From an uncultured Lysobacteraceae bacterium (lineage in GTDB: Bacteria; Pseudomonadota; Gammaproteobacteria; Xanthomonadales; Xanthomonadaceae), in contig CADECF010000009.1 in NCBI GenBank assembly GCA_902825775.1, forward strand, positions 1 to 64,000: a stretch of 64,000 bases of DNA, given 5' to 3'. Numbering within the stretch: the stretch's first letter is position 1; every line of letters begins with the position of its first letter. This document shows positions 1 through 7,445 of the stretch, in pieces. The translations under genes and the position numbers were made by a program. Under the pieces are notes generated by a model. It ran no database searches. It saw only the letters and a list, made by a program, of their open reading frames with translations, and had not been told where the DNA came from.

Positions 1-395
1 TTGCCGTAATGCGTGGTCATGCCGCCGAACGGACGCTGGTAGATCTTGCCGTCTTCGGTACGGCTGAACGGCACGCCCTGATGCTCGAGTTCGATGATCG
101 CCGGGATCGCTTCCTTGCACATGTACTCGATCGCGTCCTGGTCGCCCAACCAGTCCGAGCCCTTGATCGTGTCGTAGAAGTGATAACGCCAGTCGTCCTC
201 GCCCATATTGCCCAGCGCGGCCGAAATGCCGCCCTGCGCCGCGACGGTGTGCGAGCGGGTCGGGAACACCTTCGTCAAACAAGCCGTCTGCAGGCCTTTT
301 TGGGCCAGGCCGAACGTGGCGCGCAAACCGGCGCCGCCGGCGCCGACCACGATCATGTCGTATTTGTGTTCGGTAATCGGGTATGCGGTCTTCAT
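1..395 (-). CDS. sdhA: Succinate dehydrogenase flavoprotein subunit, N-terminal part
   Basis: Only the first about 131 residues lie in the window; the gene continues past the left edge. SdhA is the FAD-bearing catalytic subunit of complex II, oxidising succinate to fumarate on the cytoplasmic side of the inner membrane. The dinucleotide-binding glycines GAGGAG are at residues 18-23, and the RSHT segment near residue 49 carries the His that binds FAD covalently in this family. The ATG lies 4 bases downstream of the sdhD stop, so the gene order is sdhC-sdhD-sdhA, as in the standard sdhCDAB operon. sdhB is expected just outside the window. Confidence 0.97.
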   Translation of the reverse strand, partial: MKTAYPITEHKYDMIVVGAGGAGLRATFGLAQKGLQTACLTKVFPTRSHTVAAQGGISAALGNMGEDDWRYHFYDTIKGSDWLGDQDAIEYMCKEAIPAIIELEHQGVPFSRTEDGKIYQRPFGGMTTHYG

Positions 396-399
396 GTGT

Positions 400-798
400 T
401 CAAGCCATCAGCGCGATGCGGCCAATCGCGTACAGCGACGCGAATGCGCCAACGACGCAGGCCAAGGTGACGAGGAGTTGCGACGCCACTTCCAGCGCGC
501 GGGCATGGACGTAGTCTTCGATGACGACCTGCACGCCGAGCTTGGCGTGCCAAAACAGTGCGACGACGAAAATCGACAGCAGGATCGCGTTCCAAGGCTT
601 GGCGACCGCGGCGCGCGCCGTTTCCAGATCGGCGCCGGCCAGCGACACCAGCAGCCAGACCAGCCACGGCACCATCAACGCCAGCACGATCGCGGTCACG
701 CGCTGCCACCAGAAATGGCCGACGCCCGATTTGGCCGAACCCAGTCCGCGGGCGCGGGCCAGCGGCGTCCTGTAATCGGGAATGCGCGGGCCGCTCAT
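400..798 (-). CDS. sdhD: Succinate dehydrogenase membrane anchor subunit SdhD
   Basis: This 132-aa hydrophobic protein has three predicted membrane helices (about residues 32-53, 70-90 and 103-128). It anchors SdhAB and, with SdhC, forms the ubiquinone and haem b sites. HAKLGVQ (His84) and EDY (Asp95-Tyr96) match the SdhD helix-II region, where the Asp-Tyr pair contacts quinone in E. coli. The start ATG overlaps the sdhC stop (ATGA), indicating translational coupling. An open frame extends further upstream, but this start is set by the family length and the overlap. Confidence 0.93.
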   Translation of the reverse strand: MSGPRIPDYRTPLARARGLGSAKSGVGHFWWQRVTAIVLALMVPWLVWLLVSLAGADLETARAAVAKPWNAILLSIFVVALFWHAKLGVQVVIEDYVHARALEVASQLLVTLACVVGAFASLYAIGRIALMA

Positions 799-1184
799 GC
801 GCCACCCCGCAGTGCGAAGAACCACAGCGCCGCGGTGACGATCACCGTCAACGCGATCACGGTGTAGCCGGACTTGTACACGGCAGGAATGTCGAACCCG
901 CGCCCGGCATCCCACAACAGATGGCGGATGCCGTTGAACAGGTGATAGACGAGCGATGCGCTGAAACCGAACAGCAAGAATTTTCCGAACGGCGACGCCA
1001 GGCAATGGGCGAAATTCGCGTAGTGATCGCCGCCGGCAGCCATCGCCAGCAGCCACCAGGCCAATCCGAACGCGCCGACCGCCAGGGCGCAACCCGTAAC
1101 GCGGTGCAGGATCGACATCGTCATCGTGATCTGCCAGCTGTAGACCTGCAGATGCGGTGACAGGGGACGTTCGCGGTTCGCCAT
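795..1184 (-). CDS. sdhC: Succinate dehydrogenase cytochrome b556 subunit SdhC
   Basis: The 129-aa protein opens with the family signature RPLSPHLQVY and has three membrane segments. SILHRVTG (residues 24-31) carries the Ser/Arg residues that line the quinone pocket. The segment YHLFNGIRH contains His81, equivalent to the axial haem ligand of E. coli SdhC. It is the first structural gene of the sdhCDA run. The upstream gap to the SDHAF4 gene holds a palindromic repeat, so the sdh promoter or a processing site probably lies between 1185 and 1340. Confidence 0.95.
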   Translation of the reverse strand: MANRERPLSPHLQVYSWQITMTMSILHRVTGCALAVGAFGLAWWLLAMAAGGDHYANFAHCLASPFGKFLLFGFSASLVYHLFNGIRHLLWDAGRGFDIPAVYKSGYTVIALTVIVTAALWFFALRGGA

Positions 1185-1238
1185 CGTGCGGCTCTTTCTC
1201 TCGCTGGGCGGCCTGGGCCGCGTGGCTAACGCTCGAAG

Positions 1239-1329
1239 TAGCCCGGGTGGAGGCCGCAGGCCGATACCCGGGAAGCATGTCTCGAGTGCTGTGACAGCCC
1301 CGGGTATCGCTACGCTCCACCCGGGCTAC
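1239..1329. repeat. Dispersed palindromic repeat, TAGCCCGGG family
   Basis: Inverted arms start TAGCCCGGGTGGAGG and end CTCCACCCGGGCTA, with inner GATACCCGGG/CCCGGGTATC arms. The same family recurs at 12425-12488, 14624-14711 and 48162-48281. It sits between the SDHAF4 gene and sdhC, where a transcribed hairpin could affect sdh expression (inference). Confidence 0.85.
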
Positions 1330-1338
1330 GCGCTGGTT

Positions 1339-1491
1339 TCAGAAATCGATACAGCGGCCGTTCTTTTCCCAATCGCCGTAACGCGTCGGTTCGGGGCCTT
1401 CGCGGCCGCCGATTTCCTTGGCGGGCGTCGATTCCGGGACGGACTGTTCGGCCTGCTCCGGTTCGGGTGTCGGTACGGTTTCGCCTATCAT
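1339..1491 (-). CDS. SDHAF4-like (DUF1674) succinate dehydrogenase assembly factor
   Basis: A 50-aa reading frame starts at the ATG at 1491 and ends TGA at 1339. Its C-terminal half, GGREGPEPTRYGDWEKNGR followed by CIDF, is the hallmark of the DUF1674/SDHAF4 family. SDHAF4 binds flavinylated SdhA in mitochondria and promotes joining to SdhB; a similar role is inferred here. The N-terminal half is acidic, Pro/Glu-rich and probably disordered. It lies directly upstream of sdhC on the same strand, which strongly supports the assignment. It is divergent from ygfZ with about 60 bases between starts, so the two promoters share that gap. Confidence 0.87.
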   Translation of the reverse strand: MIGETVPTPEPEQAEQSVPESTPAKEIGGREGPEPTRYGDWEKNGRCIDF

Positions 1492-1551
1492 TCTGGACCT
1501 CGCAACCCGCTAAGTTTAGTTCCCGCCCCCTTTCCGGACAAGCAGCGCACT

Positions 1552-2403
1552 TTGCAGCCCTCGCCATTCGCCCTGCCCGACCACCGTATCGTCGCTTTGA
1601 GCGGCCGCGATGCCATGGCGTTCGCGCACGCGCAATTCATGAGCGATGTGAAGGGATTGGCGGCCGGCGATTGGCAGTGGAGCGGCTGGCTGACGCCCAA
1701 AGGCCGCGTGATTGCGCTGTTCGCGCTGCTCAAGCTCGACGACGAAACCCTGTGGCTACTGCTGCAAGACGCGGATCCGGCCGAACTCGCGGCATCGCTG
1801 CAGCGCTTCGTGTTCCGAAGCAAGCTGGCGATCGTCGTGCGCGACGATCTGCACATTACCGGCCTATTCGATGCCCCCGCGCAGGCCGCCGCTGCACGTA
1901 TGTCGATAGCCGATGATGGCGATATCGTGCTGGACATGGGCGCCGAGGGCGGAGTTCGCACGCTGGCCATCGTTTCGACCTCGCCCATCGCGGCCGATCC
2001 GACGCTGCACGCCCGCTGGATCGCCTTCGATCTCGTCCACGGCCTGCCGCGCCTGCCCTCGTCGCAGCGCGAACAGTGGACGCCGCAACAACTCTCGCTA
2101 GACCGGTTGCGCGCGTACAGCGTCAAGAAAGGCTGCTATCCCGGTCAGGAAATCGTCGCGCGCACGCATTTTCTCGGACAGGCCAAGCGGGGGCTCGTTC
2201 TTTTCGCCAGCGATGCGCCGCTGACGCCAGGCATGCAGGTGGACGATGGCGAACGCGCGCTCGGCCCTATCGTCAGCGCCGCCGCCAGCGACGACGGCTG
2301 GCAGGGGCTGGCCGTGCTGCCGCTGACGCACGATACCGCTGGTTTGCGGACCGAGGGCATCGCCTTGCGCGCATCTCGCCTGCGCGGCGGCCTGGCGCGC
2401 TGA
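1552..2403 (+). CDS. ygfZ: YgfZ/GcvT-family folate-binding Fe-S repair protein
   Basis: The protein (about 283 aa) carries the diagnostic motif KGCYPGQEIVAR near residue 194; its Cys is the essential residue of YgfZ. The fold is the tetrahydrofolate-binding GcvT-like type, with the C-terminal barrel after the motif. YgfZ supports synthesis or repair of certain Fe-S proteins, and its neighbours sdh and SDHAF4 suit that role. The start is uncertain: no ATG lies at the expected place, TTG at 1552 gives family-like length, and the frame stays open upstream to 1186. Confidence 0.88.
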   Translation: MQPSPFALPDHRIVALSGRDAMAFAHAQFMSDVKGLAAGDWQWSGWLTPKGRVIALFALLKLDDETLWLLLQDADPAELAASLQRFVFRSKLAIVVRDDLHITGLFDAPAQAAAARMSIADDGDIVLDMGAEGGVRTLAIVSTSPIAADPTLHARWIAFDLVHGLPRLPSSQREQWTPQQLSLDRLRAYSVKKGCYPGQEIVARTHFLGQAKRGLVLFASDAPLTPGMQVDDGERALGPIVSAAASDDGWQGLAVLPLTHDTAGLRTEGIALRASRLRGGLAR

Positions 2404-2563
2404 TCCCGGGGTCCGGCAGGCGGTTCGGACCTTCCGACCGGCGGCGGCAAAGACTTATTCGCCTTGTTATGCTCGGCCCGGGGAAATCGCCGGCCAAACA
2501 GCCTGCCCAAGGCGGCGCGACCGTGCGGTCTCGTTCTTCACGCGCACTAGGGAGGGATACGCC

Positions 2564-3046
2564 ATGAACAAAACGAACATCGCAACACTCGCCGTGCTGG
2601 CCGCTGCCGCCATGATGTCCGCCTGCACAGCGCCGCAACCCAAACCGGCGGCACCGCCTCCGCCGCCGATGTCCTACAACCAGAAGCTGTCGTCCGACAG
2701 CCTGTTCGCGTTCGGCAAATCCAGCCTGGAAAACCTCAGTGACGAGGGCCGCACCCAGTTGGACGCGCTCGCTACCGGGCTCGGCAGCCGGCCTTACGGA
2801 ATGGTGCATGTGATCGGCCACAGCGACCGCATCGGCAATGCCAAAGCCAATGTCGACTTGTCCACCCGGCGCGCCGACGCGGTGCGCGACTACCTGGTGC
2901 AGAAAGGCGTACCCGCCGAAAAGATCACCGCGGTCGGACGCGGCAGCGTGGAACCGGTAGTGGAATGCGACGACAAGGATCGCGCCGCACTGATCGCCTG
3001 CCTGGCGCCCAACCGCCGCGTCGAAATCAAGATCGTCTCGCAATAG
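2564..3046 (+). CDS. OmpA-family peptidoglycan-binding lipoprotein
   Basis: The 160-aa precursor has a lipobox with the lipidated Cys at residue 21 (MMSAC), then a Pro-rich linker (residues 25-36) and an OmpA_C-like domain to the end. GHSDRIGNAKAN, LSTRRADAV and NRRVEI hold the Asp/Arg residues that bind the diaminopimelate of peptidoglycan. Cys135 and Cys146 probably form the disulfide common in this domain. It is likely an outer-membrane tether comparable to Pal or the OprF tail. An AGGGAGG ribosome site at 2549-2555 supports the start. It stands alone and is followed by a clear terminator. Confidence 0.93.
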   Translation: MNKTNIATLAVLAAAAMMSACTAPQPKPAAPPPPPMSYNQKLSSDSLFAFGKSSLENLSDEGRTQLDALATGLGSRPYGMVHVIGHSDRIGNAKANVDLSTRRADAVRDYLVQKGVPAEKITAVGRGSVEPVVECDDKDRAALIACLAPNRRVEIKIVSQ

Positions 3047-3077
3047 CGGCGCACGGCATCGATCCCTATCGCAAAAA

Positions 3078-3100
3078 CCCGGCCCCGCGCCGGGTTTTTT
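3078..3100 (+). terminator. Intrinsic terminator after OmpA-like lipoprotein
   Basis: A CCCGGC stem pairs with GCCGGG around a short loop and is followed by six Ts; it lies 30 bases past the stop codon. Confidence 0.9.
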
Positions 3101-3149
3101 GCCGTTACCGGAAAAATCACGGCGTTTTCGCGATAATCCGCGGATCGAG

Positions 3150-3992
3150 ATGAAACGCACCGGACGCCAACAAGCACCGCCGCAAGGCGCGGTCGAAAAA
3201 CGCGTCCAGCGCCGCCGTGTCGGCCGTATCGAAGAGGCCCGCGACCTGGTCGCCGCCGAAGTGCCGATCGCCCTGACCTACAACGGCACGCCCTTCGCGG
3301 TGATGATGGCTACGCCCGGCGACCTCGAAGATTTCGCGCTCGGCTTCACTCTGAGCGAAGGCATCGCGATGGATGCCGGCGAATTGCGGATCGGCGCGAT
3401 CGATACCTCGCTCGAAGGCATCGCGATCGCGCTGACCATCCCCGAACACCGCGCGAATGCGCTCGAAGGCCGCCGCAATCTGCAAGGGCGCAGTGGCTGC
3501 GGCGTCTGCGGCACGGCTTCGGTGGAAGCAGTGCTGCGCGCGCCGAAGACCGTCGCCGAAGGCGCCGCCATAGCGACCGCGGCGCTGGAATCCGCATTGG
3601 GCGAACTGCACGCTCTGCAACCATTGAACGCGCTGACCGGCGCAACCCATGCGGCGGCGTGGGCCGGCGCCGACGGCCGCATCGTGCTCGTGCGCGAGGA
3701 CGTCGGCCGCCATAATGCGCTCGACAAGCTGATCGGCGCCCTGTCGCGCGCCGGCATCGAGCCCTCGTCCGGATTCGCGGTGATTACGAGCCGCGCCAGT
3801 TACGAGATGGCGATGAAGGCCGCGCAGGCCGGTATTCCCCTGCTTGCCGCGATCTCGGCGCCGACCGCGCTCGCGATCGCATTGGCCGATTCGGCCGGCC
3901 TGACGCTGGTCGGTTTCGCCCGCGACGACGGCTTCGTCGTCTATTCCCATCCGCAACGCCTGCACGACGGCGCATCGGAAGCCGCGGCATGA
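3150..3992 (+). CDS. fdhD: Formate dehydrogenase accessory sulfurtransferase FdhD
   Basis: FdhD moves sulfur from IscS onto the molybdenum cofactor to activate formate-dehydrogenase-type enzymes. The 280-aa protein has the catalytic pair in GCGVCG (Cys117, Cys120). Family segments DFALGFTLSEGI, REDVGRHNALDKL and TSRASYEM are all present. The ATG at 3150 is chosen because conserved sequence begins soon after it; an in-frame upstream ATG at 3099 would fall inside the terminator of the previous gene. Its stop overlaps the next ATG (ATGA), coupling it to the oxidoreductase it probably matures. Confidence 0.96.
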   Translation: MKRTGRQQAPPQGAVEKRVQRRRVGRIEEARDLVAAEVPIALTYNGTPFAVMMATPGDLEDFALGFTLSEGIAMDAGELRIGAIDTSLEGIAIALTIPEHRANALEGRRNLQGRSGCGVCGTASVEAVLRAPKTVAEGAAIATAALESALGELHALQPLNALTGATHAAAWAGADGRIVLVREDVGRHNALDKLIGALSRAGIEPSSGFAVITSRASYEMAMKAAQAGIPLLAAISAPTALAIALADSAGLTLVGFARDDGFVVYSHPQRLHDGASEAAA

Positions 3993-6337
3993 GCGACAAG
4001 AAGACCATCCGCCGCTACGACGGCCCGGCCGGCGGCTGGGACGCGTTGCGCAGCGCGACCAAGCATCTGTTCGAACAGGACATCCCGGTGCGCGGCGCAC
4101 GCACGCTGCTGTCGGCCAATCAGCCGGACGGTTTCGATTGCCCGGGTTGCGCCTGGCCGGACCGCGACCACACCTCCACGTTCGAGTTCTGCGAGAACGG
4201 CGCCAAAGCGGTCGCGGCGGAATCCACCAAACACCGCGCTACGCCCGAATTGTTCGCGAAGCACTCCGTCGCCGAACTGTCGCGCTACAGCGATCATTGG
4301 CTGGAAGATCAGGGCCGGCTGACCCATCCCATGCGCTGGGACTCCGCCAGCGATCACTATCAGCCGGTATCGTGGGACGACGCTTTCGCAACCGTCGCCG
4401 CGCATCTCAACGGCCTGGAATCTCCGGATCGCGCGATCTTCTACACCTCCGGCCGCACCAGCAACGAAGCCGCCTTCCTCTACCAATTGTTCGTGCGCGA
4501 ATACGGCACCAACAATTTCCCGGACTGTTCCAACATGTGCCACGAACCGTCCGGCACGGCGATGACGCCGCAAATCGGGGTCGGAAAAGGCACGGTGTCG
4601 CTGCACGATTTCGAACTGGCCGATGCGATCTTCATCTTCGGCCAGAATCCCGGCACCAACCACCCGCGCATGCTCGGCGAGTTGCGCAAGGCGTCCAAGC
4701 GCGGCGCGGCCATCGTTTCGTTCAATCCGTTGCGGGAACGCGGGCTGGAGCGTTTCGCCGACCCGCAGGACAAGCTGCAGATGCTCAGCGGCGGCTCCAC
4801 CCGGATCTCGTCGGATTATTTCCAGCTGCGCATCGGCGGCGACCTGGCCGCGGTCAAAGGCATCATCAAGCACGTGTTGGAAACCGATGCGCAGGCGTTG
4901 CGCGACGGCGCGCCGCATGCGATCGACGTCGAATTCATCGCCGCGCATACCGATGGATTCGACGCTTTCGCCGCGGACGTGGCCGCGGAGCGTTGGGAGA
5001 CGATCGAGGCCGAATCCGGCCTCTCGCGCGAACAGTTGCGCCGCGCCGCCGACATCTATCTCGCCGCGGACAGCGTCATCTTCTGCTGGGGCATGGGCAT
5101 CACCCAGCACAAGCATTCGGTGGCGACGGTGCAGATGATCGTGAATCTGCTGCTGTTGCGCGGCAATATCGGCAGGCCCGGCGCCGGCGCATGCCCGGTG
5201 CGCGGCCACAGCAATGTGCAGGGCGACCGCACGATGGGCATCTATGAAAAGCCGTCGCCGGAGTTCCTCGACCGGCTCGGCCAGGTGTTCGGCTTCGAAC
5301 CGCCGCGCGAGCCCGGTTTCGACACGATCGGCGCGATCGAAGCGATGCTCGACGGCCGCGGCAAGGTGTTCTTCGCGATGGGCGGCAATTTCGCCACCGC
5401 CACGCCCGACACCGCAGCCACGCACCGCGCGCTGCGCAATTGCGACCTGACCGTGCACGTGGCCACCAAACTCAACCGCAGCCATCTGGTGCACGGTCGC
5501 GAAGCGCTCATCCTGCCCTGCCTGGGCCGCACCGAGATCGACATGCAGGAAGGCGGGCCGCAGGCGGTGACGGTGGAAGACTCGATGAGCATGGTGCACC
5601 TGTCGGCCGGCATCAACGCGCCGGCGTCGGAAGCTTTACTGTCCGAGCCCGCGATCGTAGCGCGCTTGGCCGAGGCCGCCTTGGGGGCGCGCAGCAAGAC
5701 GCCGTGGCGATGGCTGATCGGCGATTACGATCGGATCCGCGACGGCATCGCGGCCGTGTTCGACGATTTCCGGGATTTCAACGCACGCGTGCACGTGCCG
5801 GGCGGCTTCCGGCTGAGCAACGGCGCGTCGCAACGGCAATGGCATACGTCCACCGGCAAGGCCGCGTTCAAGGCGCACGCGGTCCCGACCGATCTGCCGG
5901 CGCACCGAGCGCGCGCGACGATCGAGGGACCGGTCTTCACCCTCACCACCGTGCGTTCCCACGATCAGTACAACACTACGATCTACGGCCTGGACGATCG
6001 CTATCGCGGCGTATTCGGCGAGCGCCGGGTGCTGTTCGCGAACGCGCAGGACATCGCGCAGCTGGCGATGAAGGCCGGCGACTGGATCGACCTGGAAAGC
6101 CTCTGCGACGACGGCGTGCAGCGCCGGGCACGACGCTTCATGCTGGTCGAATACGACATTCCGCGCGGCTGCCTGGCGGCCTACTACCCGGAAACGAATG
6201 CGCTGGTGCCGCTGTCGAGTTTCGCCGACGAGGCGCGCACGCCGACGTCGAAATCGATCCCGGTGATCGTGCTGCCGCATTCGCAGGACGCGCCGACGGA
6301 GACGCCACGTGACATCCCGGTCGCCGTCGTTCGCTGA
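3989..6337 (+). CDS. ydeP: YdeP/FdhF-type molybdopterin oxidoreductase
   Basis: The 782-aa protein resembles the alpha chain of formate dehydrogenases in the YdeP subgroup (E. coli YdeP 759 aa). The N-terminus has CPGCAWPD (Cys51, Cys54) and a third Cys at residue 68, a sparse set for a classical [4Fe-4S] site. SNMCHEP (Cys184) occupies the active-site area where formate dehydrogenases have Sec or Cys. Segments FGQNPGTNHPRML, RGNIGRPGAGACPVRGHSN and the C-terminal NTTIYGLDDRYRG form the bis-MGD pocket. Coupling to fdhD suggests it needs a sulfurated cofactor. Its true substrate is unknown. YdeP-type proteins have been linked to acid resistance, not proven formate oxidation. Confidence 0.9.
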   Translation: MSDKKTIRRYDGPAGGWDALRSATKHLFEQDIPVRGARTLLSANQPDGFDCPGCAWPDRDHTSTFEFCENGAKAVAAESTKHRATPELFAKHSVAELSRYSDHWLEDQGRLTHPMRWDSASDHYQPVSWDDAFATVAAHLNGLESPDRAIFYTSGRTSNEAAFLYQLFVREYGTNNFPDCSNMCHEPSGTAMTPQIGVGKGTVSLHDFELADAIFIFGQNPGTNHPRMLGELRKASKRGAAIVSFNPLRERGLERFADPQDKLQMLSGGSTRISSDYFQLRIGGDLAAVKGIIKHVLETDAQALRDGAPHAIDVEFIAAHTDGFDAFAADVAAERWETIEAESGLSREQLRRAADIYLAADSVIFCWGMGITQHKHSVATVQMIVNLLLLRGNIGRPGAGACPVRGHSNVQGDRTMGIYEKPSPEFLDRLGQVFGFEPPREPGFDTIGAIEAMLDGRGKVFFAMGGNFATATPDTAATHRALRNCDLTVHVATKLNRSHLVHGREALILPCLGRTEIDMQEGGPQAVTVEDSMSMVHLSAGINAPASEALLSEPAIVARLAEAALGARSKTPWRWLIGDYDRIRDGIAAVFDDFRDFNARVHVPGGFRLSNGASQRQWHTSTGKAAFKAHAVPTDLPAHRARATIEGPVFTLTTVRSHDQYNTTIYGLDDRYRGVFGERRVLFANAQDIAQLAMKAGDWIDLESLCDDGVQRRARRFMLVEYDIPRGCLAAYYPETNALVPLSSFADEARTPTSKSIPVIVLPHSQDAPTETPRDIPVAVVR

Positions 6338-6578
6338 CGCGCTGATCGCGGAACTCGCGCGCGAGCCCGGCGGCGTTTCGCTGCCCCGCCTGTGCAAACG
6401 GCTGGACGTGCGGATGAGCGTGCTGCTGCGCGAACTGGCCTGGCTCGGCGACGACAACATCGGAGGCGAAATGGGGCCCGGTCTGATCCGGATCGAGCGC
6501 CGCGGCGAGCTGGACATCGCGATGCTGACCGACCGCGGTGCGGCTCATGCGGGAGCGGCTTCAGCCGCGAGCTCTTGA
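6309..6578 (+). CDS. Small winged-helix-like protein at end of fdhD-ydeP operon
   Basis: This 89-aa frame overlaps the last 29 bases of ydeP. Residues 20-70 read like a compact winged helix: SLPRLCKRL, LLRELAWLGDD and a beta-hairpin LIRIERRGELDIAML. I do not recognise a named family. Overlap and position suggest it is co-translated with the oxidoreductase, either as a local regulator or as a subunit-like partner (inference). Its last ten or so residues (AGAASAASS) are encoded by a REP-like repeat, so the original C-terminus may have ended near residue 77. Confidence 0.6.
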   Translation: MTSRSPSFADALIAELAREPGGVSLPRLCKRLDVRMSVLLRELAWLGDDNIGGEMGPGLIRIERRGELDIAMLTDRGAAHAGAASAASS

Positions 6579-6645
6579 TCTTGCTGTCATTCCGGGCCCA
6601 GCGAAGGATCTGCTTTCGCGGGAGCGGCTTCAGCCGCGAGCTTTT
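6549..6645. repeat. Two direct REP-like units
   Basis: Two same-direction copies of GGGAGCGGCTTCAGCCGCGA (6550-6573 and 6620-6645) flank a fragment of another repeat (CATTCCGGGCCCAGCGAAGGATCTGC). The first copy encodes the tail of the upstream protein. Direct rather than inverted spacing is unusual for this family in the window. Confidence 0.85.
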
Positions 6646-6749
6646 ATTTTCTGCATTGCGACGCAGGACTAGACAACAGATCCCTTGCTTCGCTCGGAAT
6701 GGCAGCGAATAAAGGCCGCAGCAGGCCGTTCCGCAAAAAAAGCGGAGGA

Positions 6750-7304
6750 TCAGGCGCGATGCTTGGCCACCCAACCCACATACTTGTCGACGAAACCCTG
6801 CAAGAACTTGCGCGTATCGTCCGGCCCGATGTTGCCGTCGTCGTCGAACATCCCCTCCTTGAAGTGGATGAAGACCTCGGGCTGGGCCAGCGTCGGCACA
6901 TCCACGAAGGTCAACGATCCGCGCAGATGCTGCTGCGCGATCGCCGTGCTGATCGGGCCGATCGAGGCGCCGATCACCGCACCGGGCTTGCCTGCGAAGG
7001 AATTGGTGCCCCACGGGCGCGATGCGATATCGATGGCGTTCTTCAGCACGCCGGGCACGGAACGGTTGTATTCGGGAGTGACGAACAGCACCGCGTCGGC
7101 GGCTTCGATCTGTTGCTTCAGGCGCTTGGCTTCGACGGGGTAATCGGCGTCGAAATCCTGGTTGTACAACGGCAAGTTGTCGATGCGGACGTAATCGAAT
7201 TCGTAGCCTTCCGGCATCAGTTTTTCGACCGCTTTGGCCAGTTTCTTATTGATGGAATCCTTGCGCAGGCTGCCGACGAACACAGCGACTTTGGTCTTGC
7301 TCAT
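6750..7304 (-). CDS. NADPH-dependent FMN reductase
   Basis: The 184-aa protein is a flavodoxin-fold reductase of the ChrR/azoreductase type, reducing FMN, quinones or chromate with NAD(P)H. The phosphate-binding loop GSLRKDSINKKLA is at residues 11-23, and the family motif PEYNRSVPGVLKNAID starts near residue 77. GKPGAVIGAS forms the strand after it. GGAG lies 6 bases before the ATG. It is a single gene facing the E1 gene's downstream side; a soluble cytosolic enzyme for redox defence is the safest reading. Confidence 0.92.
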   Translation of the reverse strand: MSKTKVAVFVGSLRKDSINKKLAKAVEKLMPEGYEFDYVRIDNLPLYNQDFDADYPVEAKRLKQQIEAADAVLFVTPEYNRSVPGVLKNAIDIASRPWGTNSFAGKPGAVIGASIGPISTAIAQQHLRGSLTFVDVPTLAQPEVFIHFKEGMFDDDGNIGPDDTRKFLQGFVDKYVGWVAKHRA

Positions 7305-7413
7305 GGGGGACGCTCCAACCTAGAGGTAGCCCACAGACTATCCGCCTGAAGATGTTTGCGGAGCATCAAGCCCGGAAGGGATCGTCCTATCGTTGGCGGC
7401 AATGGAGCCTTTC

Positions 7414-7439
7414 GTGGGAGCGGCTAAAGCCGCTCCCAC
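7414..7439. terminator. Perfect REP-derived hairpin at 3' end of E1 gene
   Basis: GTGGGAGCGGCT pairs perfectly with AGCCGCTCCCAC around a 2-base loop. It lies just after the E1 stop and may act as a terminator or a 3'-end stabiliser. Sequence on either side is only moderately A/T-rich. Confidence 0.6.
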
Positions 7440-7445
7440 AAAGAA

